DNA of 40,862 nucleotides, taken from Candidatus Krumholzibacteriia bacterium. GTDB taxonomy: Bacteria; Krumholzibacteriota; Krumholzibacteriia; LZORAL124-64-63. The notes under the pieces were generated by a model. The model did no database searches. It was given only the letters and a program-made list of their open reading frames with translations, and was not told the DNA's origin. Shown piece by piece: positions 34,682-40,862 of the stretch; the first letter of the stretch is position 1; each line of letters begins with the position of its first letter. Both the position numbers and the translations under genes were made by a program. The stretch is from contig JAGLCY010000096.1 in the NCBI GenBank assembly GCA_023270185.1, positions 1 through 40,862 of the forward strand, given 5' to 3'.

Positions 34682-36394
34682 ATGAAATCAATTGGATCTT
34701 CCTCGGTGAATACTCGCTTAGCCATGATGATATTGGCGATTGCCTTGACGGTATTTGTGGGTGGATGTGACGAGGAATGCAATCCGTGTATTCCAGATAC
34801 CGTGGAAACCCCGGACCGTATTCTGCCCGGTTATGCCAGGGTCGTCAGCCAGGACGATGTCGATGCCCTCGAGGGTGTGACGGAAATCCTCTACAATCTG
34901 GCTATCGGTCCCAGCGATGACATCGTCGATCTCAGTCCGCTGAACCGGTTGCGCACCGTTGGTGGCGAACTGTCGATCCGGGCCAATAAGACTTTGTCCT
35001 CCCTGGCCGGTCTGGACAGCCTCGCCCTGGTGGGTGGGTCCCTGTGGATTGAGGGGAACACCGTTCTTGGAAATTTGGCCGGGCTTGAGAACGCCGACGT
35101 AGCGTTGTCGGTATTTATCATTGGAAATTATGGGCTCACCACCATAGCAGGATTAAGGCATGAGCTGTCGGCGACGGCTGTAAACATCGGCCCGAATCGC
35201 ATCCTGCCTGACCTCAGCGGAATGCCCGACCTGCCCCTGGTCACTTCATTGACGATCAACGGGGACAGCGGGATGTCACTGACCGGTCTTGGCGCCACGC
35301 CGGCCCTGACGAATTTGGTGATCCGGGGAGTAAGCGATCTCAGCGTGCTCAGCGAGGTGTCCGACCGACCATTGTTGCAATCACTGACGATCGAGAAGTG
35401 TCCCGGCTTGGGTGATCTGTCCGCGCTTCCGTCATACTCCCAGCTGGAATCCTTGAAAATAAAGGAAAACGAAGGGTTGGAGACGGTCGGTACATTACCG
35501 GGCTTTGCCGCCCTCCGTAAATTGGAGATCACCAGGAACTCCAGCCTGGTGCAACTCGGGGAAATCGGGGCATTGCCCGGGCTGGAATTGCTCTACATCA
35601 CACGCAATGACAGCCTCGTTTCCCTGGCCGGGTTGCCCGATCTGTCCGGCGTGACGCGGTTGGATCTCAGTTATAATGTGAGTTTGGTAAACCTGACGGG
35701 GCTTGGCGCCCTGCCGAAGATCGAGGATTTGACACTGTATGGTTTGACGGGTCTTGAAAGCCTCGCGGGTATTACCGACCTGAGCGCACTCACGAGATTT
35801 ACACTGACAGGTATCGGAGTTACTTCCCTGGAGGGGCTGCCGGCCTTGCCGGAATTGACTTCATGGAGAATGAAATATTTTCCAAGCCTAAACAGTTTGG
35901 CGGGGATGCCGGAAATGCAGGACGTATCGTATTGGTCCATCGACCAGTGTGAGGTTCTGGCCGACCTGCGCGGAATGCCTGAATTACCGATGCTGAAAAT
36001 ATTGTCGATTATTGACATGCCAGGCATGACTTCGTCGGCGGGTATGAGCCAGGTCGGTCCGGAGTGCGAAGTCAGGTTGGAAAACATGCCGGTTCTTACG
36101 AGCCTTGAGGGGTTTGCTGGAGTCGAGGAACTTGGGAGACTGTCTGTTTTCAGCTGCAACTCTCTTGTCGATTTTAAGGGCCTCGAGTCCCTGCGGCGAA
36201 TTGCATCCGGGTTGATTATCGGCACAAACGAATCCCTGACTGATGTAAGCGCGTTGGCTGGAATTGTCGACACGGCGACCGCCTATGTAGGCTTTAGATG
36301 GAACATCAGCCTGGACCAGTGTGTGCTCATGGACATGGTTTCGAATTGGGAATGTGATTACCTCTCCGTGGGGAATAATGGCCCCTGTCAGTAG
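34682..36394 (+). CDS. Lipoprotein with leucine-rich / receptor-L-like repeats (track ORF from 34595)
   Basis: Lipobox 'TVFVGGCDEEC' and repeated 'L..L.GL..LP.L..L.I' units. Confidence 0.75.
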   Translation: MKSIGSSSVNTRLAMMILAIALTVFVGGCDEECNPCIPDTVETPDRILPGYARVVSQDDVDALEGVTEILYNLAIGPSDDIVDLSPLNRLRTVGGELSIRANKTLSSLAGLDSLALVGGSLWIEGNTVLGNLAGLENADVALSVFIIGNYGLTTIAGLRHELSATAVNIGPNRILPDLSGMPDLPLVTSLTINGDSGMSLTGLGATPALTNLVIRGVSDLSVLSEVSDRPLLQSLTIEKCPGLGDLSALPSYSQLESLKIKENEGLETVGTLPGFAALRKLEITRNSSLVQLGEIGALPGLELLYITRNDSLVSLAGLPDLSGVTRLDLSYNVSLVNLTGLGALPKIEDLTLYGLTGLESLAGITDLSALTRFTLTGIGVTSLEGLPALPELTSWRMKYFPSLNSLAGMPEMQDVSYWSIDQCEVLADLRGMPELPMLKILSIIDMPGMTSSAGMSQVGPECEVRLENMPVLTSLEGFAGVEELGRLSVFSCNSLVDFKGLESLRRIASGLIIGTNESLTDVSALAGIVDTATAYVGFRWNISLDQCVLMDMVSNWECDYLSVGNNGPCQ

Positions 36395-36426
36395 TGGGAA
36401 GATCATTTGAATGAAGGGGAAATGTC

Positions 36427-37014
36427 GTGATTCGCACCATGGTTTTCATCGTCTTTATCACCCTGGCGGGAACCTCTTTGGCAGATGTGGTCGACATCAG
36501 TTTTCCCGAACTGGCGAGTTACTATGAAACCGGGTGGGTAGATCCAGTCATTGCGCCCGCAGGGCGAACGACAACCTTCATGTTCCATCCGGATGTACAA
36601 AGCATGGATGGATTGCGCCTGGTAATCTCAGGAGACTGGAATGAGGGAGAGATCCATTGCGCCAGCCTGTGGGGTCCTCCTGACACCACCAGTTTCACAC
36701 CCGGCCTGAGCATATTTTTAACGGCACCCGAGGCCTTTGAGGGAACATTTCATGCCACGGTCCAACCTCCCGATGGGCCGTTTGACCAATCGACCGCGAC
36801 TTTTGAATACCTTTACCCGCCGGATGGTGCGGATATTAACCTCCTTTTGGGAGTGGAGGTTTCCGTGGAATTTTTCTGTGACCTGGTTCTTCCCGGAAAT
36901 TGCGGGGTGTTCGCCGACTCACATGGATCCGTGACTGAAGTCCGGTTGGAGGCGTTTGGGGCGGTGCCGGCGGAGGGGTTTTCGTGGGGAAGGGTGAAAT
37001 CGCTATTCCGATGA
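36427..37014 (+). CDS. Exported unknown protein ending in SWGRVKSLFR
   Basis: N-terminal 'MVFIVFITLAGTSLADVV' signal peptide. C-terminus 'GFSWGRVKSLFR' matches the tail of 14803-16017. Confidence 0.7.
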   Translation: MIRTMVFIVFITLAGTSLADVVDISFPELASYYETGWVDPVIAPAGRTTTFMFHPDVQSMDGLRLVISGDWNEGEIHCASLWGPPDTTSFTPGLSIFLTAPEAFEGTFHATVQPPDGPFDQSTATFEYLYPPDGADINLLLGVEVSVEFFCDLVLPGNCGVFADSHGSVTEVRLEAFGAVPAEGFSWGRVKSLFR

Positions 37015-37092
37015 TTTTGGTATCGAAAGCATGGCTCCCACCGCGATAGCTGAGCCGCTCTTCCGCCGATTATGGCCTGTTGGTCATTGGTC

Positions 37093-38547
37093 CTACGGTA
37101 ATATGATCCACTCCGACCAGTCCTGCTCATTGAGCAAACTGTTGAAGATAGCCGAGCCGCCCTGCGGATTTCCCGATGACCTGGACATTGCCTCAATGGC
37201 CAGCTTGCGGAAGGGATCCTTCAGATCCGGTTTGGTGGACAGGGCATTCAGGCCCCTCAGGCCCTTGGGCAATTCTCCCGTGATACAGGGATCGGTTGTC
37301 GGCACGTAATACCGCGCGGGTTCGCCCTCCAGGATAATGATGAAATCGGTAAACTGGTCCATGGCGCAAGTGGTGCGATCGATGTGACCCAATTGGCGGT
37401 CGCGGCTCAGCAACACGTCGACCGGCAGGTCCAGCGACAGGCACATGGCGTACATCAGGGCTGACTTCCCGAACCGGTTGGCCTCGTGTTTGACCAGGAT
37501 GTCTTCCAGCTTCGAGGAATAGTAGTCGTCGAAGAAGCAGACCATTTTAATGTCGTCCTGGACGAATTTGTACAGGGCGTCGGCCTTTTCGGCGTCAGTG
37601 GTCAGGTCCGCCGTCAGCTCCCGGGCCTTGGCCTTCACCACGGAACTTTTTTCCTGGATCCGCGCCCTGTACCCTGAAGCAAAAACGGCCACCATGTTCC
37701 ATGAGGAGGTTTCCATCCAGGCTTCGGTCATGTCGTTGTACTGAGCCTTGGGGTAGACAATAAGAAACGGCTGGTATTCATAGAACATGGGGGCGTCTTG
37801 GTTCTTCTTGTCGGCGGGGATGTCCACTACGGTGAACTTTATGTCGATGGGATAGCCGTCCTTTTCCTTGTAGACTTTTTTCCCATACTTCTTTGAAACC
37901 AGGTTGTGGCCCAGGAATTCGAGGCTGAAAAAGCCGCCGGTCTTGACCCGCGTGTTGCACAGCATCACGGGCAGATCGCAGCTCATTCGCAGGTGGGATC
38001 CCATGTAGGGATGTTCCTTTTTGGCCTCGACCGAGTAGCAGACCACGTCGCCCTTTTCCAGGTCGGGAAACGAAAAGACGACATCCTGGGGGCTTATGCC
38101 TCCGGTCTTGTCGATGTTCCGGTTGCTTTCCTCCAGGTGAATGACCTTGCCGTCCCGCCAGATCCAGCCGCCCGTGAATTCAATGGTCGCCTCACTTGAA
38201 AAACCGAGGGTCCGCGTCCTGACCAGTTCGTGGTCGGGTTCGTTGATTTTCACCACGATGTTGTGGATGACCACATGGGATTCCCGGGTCGAGTCGAATT
38301 CGCGGCACCCGTAGAGAACGACGGCGGGTTCCTGGTCCAGGCCGGTTTTCTTGGCCAGCTTGTCTTCGAGTTGGCCCACGAGTTTTTTGATCTGGGCGTC
38401 GTCCCTTCTGGCTGCACAGCGATCCGGGGGGCTTGCGTTGGCAAGGTTGCCACACAGAAAAACCGCCAGGAAGGCGGTTAGCGAAACGACAAGAAGGTAA
38501 TGATGAAGTCGCAAGCAGGATTGGGTTCCAATATTACGGAGAGCCAT
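37093..38547 (-). CDS. Exported DUF3857/transglutaminase-like-fold protein (catalytic motif apparently lost)
   Basis: 'VVIHNIVVKINEPDHELVRTRTLGFSSEATIEFTGGWIWRDGKVIHLEESNRNID...FSFPDLEKGDVVCYSVEAKKE' is DUF3857-like; transglutaminase-like region follows. Confidence 0.6.
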   Translation of the reverse strand: MALRNIGTQSCLRLHHYLLVVSLTAFLAVFLCGNLANASPPDRCAARRDDAQIKKLVGQLEDKLAKKTGLDQEPAVVLYGCREFDSTRESHVVIHNIVVKINEPDHELVRTRTLGFSSEATIEFTGGWIWRDGKVIHLEESNRNIDKTGGISPQDVVFSFPDLEKGDVVCYSVEAKKEHPYMGSHLRMSCDLPVMLCNTRVKTGGFFSLEFLGHNLVSKKYGKKVYKEKDGYPIDIKFTVVDIPADKKNQDAPMFYEYQPFLIVYPKAQYNDMTEAWMETSSWNMVAVFASGYRARIQEKSSVVKAKARELTADLTTDAEKADALYKFVQDDIKMVCFFDDYYSSKLEDILVKHEANRFGKSALMYAMCLSLDLPVDVLLSRDRQLGHIDRTTCAMDQFTDFIIILEGEPARYYVPTTDPCITGELPKGLRGLNALSTKPDLKDPFRKLAIEAMSRSSGNPQGGSAIFNSLLNEQDWSEWIILP

Positions 38548-38685
38548 GGCGTTCCCCCTTTGGATCGGTCCCTTGTCACTTGGTTGATCTGACGGGGATC
38601 ATGCCATATTAAGGCAAGGAAATCAACTGTGCCGGAACGGCGTAACGTGGAGATTGGTTTATATTAAGAGCCAAGGGGGTTCATC

Positions 38686-39438
38686 ATGCGGATTCTGTTT
38701 TTGACGACCACCTGTTTGTTGTGGCTTCTCGCTGGGATCGGAACAGCCCAGGACTATCCCTGGTGCTCGAGAATGGACGATGTTTTTGCAGAGGTTGAAG
38801 GCGGCAACCTGATTCTTCACCACAAGAATGTCACCTACAACTGTTGCCCCGATTCCTTCACCTTCACCGTGACCATCTCCAACGACATTCTGTACGTCAC
38901 TGAAAAGGAAATTCTCACAAATCCTTGCACCTGCCTGTGCTGCTACAACCTTTCCTCGACTGTGGAGGGATTGTCCCCCGGTGAGTGGCAGGTTGTGTAC
39001 CGATGGTACGACGATGATCCGTGGGGCTGGCGTGATTGGCACCTGACAGTGACCGTCGGCGACCTGGGTGCGCCAGGGCCGGTCCAAATCGGACGATCAA
39101 AGGCATCCGGTTGTGTCGATCCCTCCGGAACACCCACGGACCCCGATCTTCCCGTCACCGGAATCGGGCTTCTGCAAAATGCTCCGAATCCGTTCAATCC
39201 CCAAACGACCATCGCATTCGAAATCCCGGAGAAGGCTGCTGTGAGCTTGCGCGTGTTCGATGTGTCGGGTCGATTGGTGCGAGTGTTGATCGACAATGAA
39301 ATTGTTGAGCGGGGTCGCCACGAGACGGTCTGGAACGGTCGGGATGACACAGGTCGGAATGTCGCCACGGGTGTCTACTTCTACCGTCTCGAATCGGGGC
39401 CGTGGTCCGAGATGAAGAGGATGGCATTGATCAAGTGA
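38686..39438 (+). CDS. Secreted protein with intact PNPFNP/FlgD-like (T9SS-type-A-like) C-terminal domain
   Basis: Signal peptide. 'LLQNAPNPFNPQTTIAFEIPEKAAVSLRVFDVSGRLVRVLIDNEIVERGRHETVWNGRDDTGRNVATGVYFYRLESGPWSEMKRMALIK'. Confidence 0.9.
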   Translation: MRILFLTTTCLLWLLAGIGTAQDYPWCSRMDDVFAEVEGGNLILHHKNVTYNCCPDSFTFTVTISNDILYVTEKEILTNPCTCLCCYNLSSTVEGLSPGEWQVVYRWYDDDPWGWRDWHLTVTVGDLGAPGPVQIGRSKASGCVDPSGTPTDPDLPVTGIGLLQNAPNPFNPQTTIAFEIPEKAAVSLRVFDVSGRLVRVLIDNEIVERGRHETVWNGRDDTGRNVATGVYFYRLESGPWSEMKRMALIK

Positions 39439-40352
39439 ACCGTTCTCTCACGGAGATAGAAATCCTTTCTGCGGAATCCCTTGGCGTCAGGGGCTTGGGC
39501 TGTCATGTGAAGATTGGACCGAGGCATATCCTTATTGATCCGGGCTTCGCTCTTGGGTACATGCGACATAAGCGCATGCCACATCCAAGGCAGGTGATTC
39601 TGGGAGAAAAGGTCCGGCAAAAAGTCGTTAATCTGTGGGGGAAGGCTACGGATATTGTTTTCAGCCATTTTCATGGTGATCATGTCCCGCTTGTTGATGC
39701 CAATCCCTACCAACTTCACACTTCCGAATTGGCGGGCTTGGATGACAATGTGAGAGTCTGGCGAAAAAACCTTTGTCATCTTTCCCCCCATGAGACAGTG
39801 CGCGAAGCATCATTGAAAGAGGTTCTTGGCCTCGATTTTCTGTCCGGAGAAAATGTTGTGGACGGTCCCCTGTGTTTTTCCCATGCCGTACCTCACGGAG
39901 ATCCGGATCTGACGAATGAGTCGGTAATGATGACCCTGATCAAAGGAGAGCAGAGATTTCTTCACGCGCCGGATATCCAGCTTCTCCACGATCAGACCGT
40001 TTCACAGATTCTTGATTGGCGACCGGATATAGTCCTCGCAGGCGGCCCACCTCTCTACTTGGCAATTCTGACTGAGACACAAATTGCCAGGGCCTGGCAA
40101 AATGCCTTGAGATTGGCCCGAGGTGTTGAAACCTTCATTCTCGATCACCACCTCTTGAGATCCAGGGAGGGCCTTACCTGGCTTGAAAAGTTGTCGACGG
40201 CCGCGGGTAGACCGGTCCAATGCGCCGCTGATTACATGGGCAAGGACAGAATGCTTATGGAGGCGGAACGGGAAAGCCTCTATCAACGCTTTCCCGTGGC
40301 TAAGAACTGGCATGAGGATTATGCAAAGAGAAAAGCGAACACTGAACATTAG
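39435..40352 (+). CDS. MBL-fold metallo-hydrolase (GTG start overlapping the upstream TGA)
   Basis: 'FSHFHGDHVPL' metal-binding motif. Track ORF starts at 39402; GTGA overlap suggests 39435. Confidence 0.75.
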   Translation: MNRSLTEIEILSAESLGVRGLGCHVKIGPRHILIDPGFALGYMRHKRMPHPRQVILGEKVRQKVVNLWGKATDIVFSHFHGDHVPLVDANPYQLHTSELAGLDDNVRVWRKNLCHLSPHETVREASLKEVLGLDFLSGENVVDGPLCFSHAVPHGDPDLTNESVMMTLIKGEQRFLHAPDIQLLHDQTVSQILDWRPDIVLAGGPPLYLAILTETQIARAWQNALRLARGVETFILDHHLLRSREGLTWLEKLSTAAGRPVQCAADYMGKDRMLMEAERESLYQRFPVAKNWHEDYAKRKANTEH

Positions 40353-40862
40353 CAGGTTGTTGTGTATCACTCTTTTCGCAACCGCCATGGGATTCCTGGA
40401 GGCCATCTGTGTTGTCTATCTCCGGGAAAAACTCTTTTCTCCCGGCACTGACACCCAGGAGATCGTAGCGCAACTCGGTCGCTTCGGAATCGAACATGTT
40501 CGTGAAGCGTGCACCATCGTCATGCTGATGACAGTGGCGTGGCTGGCTGCATTCAGCGTCCGAACCAGAACCGCGATGTTCTTTCTAATGTTTGGCGTCT
40601 GGGATATTACCTACTACATCGGCTTACGGGTCTTTACCGGCTGGCCTGGTTCGATATTGGAATGGGATTGCCTGTTCCTGATTCCCGTACCCTGGTTCGG
40701 GCCGGTGCTTGCCCCCGTACTCATCAGTGCATACATGGTTGTCAGCTGTGCCCTGCTGATTCTTCGCGAGGCCGCCGGCTCCCAATTGCGAATGACATTA
40801 CCGGCTTTGGCCCTGGTGGGGTTGGGGTTCGGGCTCTGGTACTGGTCGTTCGTGAAGGATTC
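40321..40862 (+). CDS. Partial polytopic membrane protein, truncated by the window edge
   Basis: ATG with GAGGA upstream. 'MQREKRTLNISRLLCITLFATAMGFLEAICVVYLREKLFSPG...' stays open to the window end. Confidence 0.7.
   Translation, partial: MQREKRTLNISRLLCITLFATAMGFLEAICVVYLREKLFSPGTDTQEIVAQLGRFGIEHVREACTIVMLMTVAWLAAFSVRTRTAMFFLMFGVWDITYYIGLRVFTGWPGSILEWDCLFLIPVPWFGPVLAPVLISAYMVVSCALLILREAAGSQLRMTLPALALVGLGFGLWYWSFVKD

Overview
The window is bacterial and protein-coding throughout. I found no rRNA, no convincing tRNA, no CRISPR array and no complete transposon. Exported proteins with PNPFNP/FlgD-like C-terminal domains suggest an FCB-superphylum or 'Eisenbacteria/Krumholzibacteriota'-like source, but that is inference only.

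Gene blocks, left to right:
(1) A minus-strand, probably polycistronic block (~0.55-13.1 kb): an internally deleted TetR gene, an RND efflux system (MFP, RND pump, outer-membrane factor), a YejM/PbgA-like membrane sulfatase-fold protein, a small unknown protein, a crotonase, a TetR, and an SDF-type transporter fused to a periplasmic solute-binding domain. A second TetR diverges from it.
(2) A secreted beta-helix protein and a GT-C-like membrane protein (14.8-18.5 kb).
(3) A glycine-rich RRM RNA-binding protein gene at 19.25 kb with a paralog at 32.36 kb.
(4) TetR / B12-radical SAM / nitronate-monooxygenase-like genes (20-23 kb), the last with a G8 frameshift.
(5) A Fic protein.
(6) A four-gene Lol-like export operon (24.8-28.8 kb).
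(7) A GH99-like remnant and GTP-PEPCK.
(8) Assorted exported and membrane proteins: SnoaL-like, a jellyroll-less LptF/G-like permease, an LRR-like lipoprotein, a DUF3857-like pseudo-transglutaminase, a FlgD-CTD protein, an MBL hydrolase and a partial membrane protein.

Strongest candidates for something undescribed: (a) a ~142-nt structured 5' leader shared by the two RRM genes, with four hairpins that keep pairing and one true compensatory pair; (b) a short C-terminal motif SWGxxKSLFR ending two otherwise unrelated signal-peptide proteins, a possible sorting tag; (c) the SDF transporter/solute-binding-protein fusion, whose canonical SDF motifs appear replaced.
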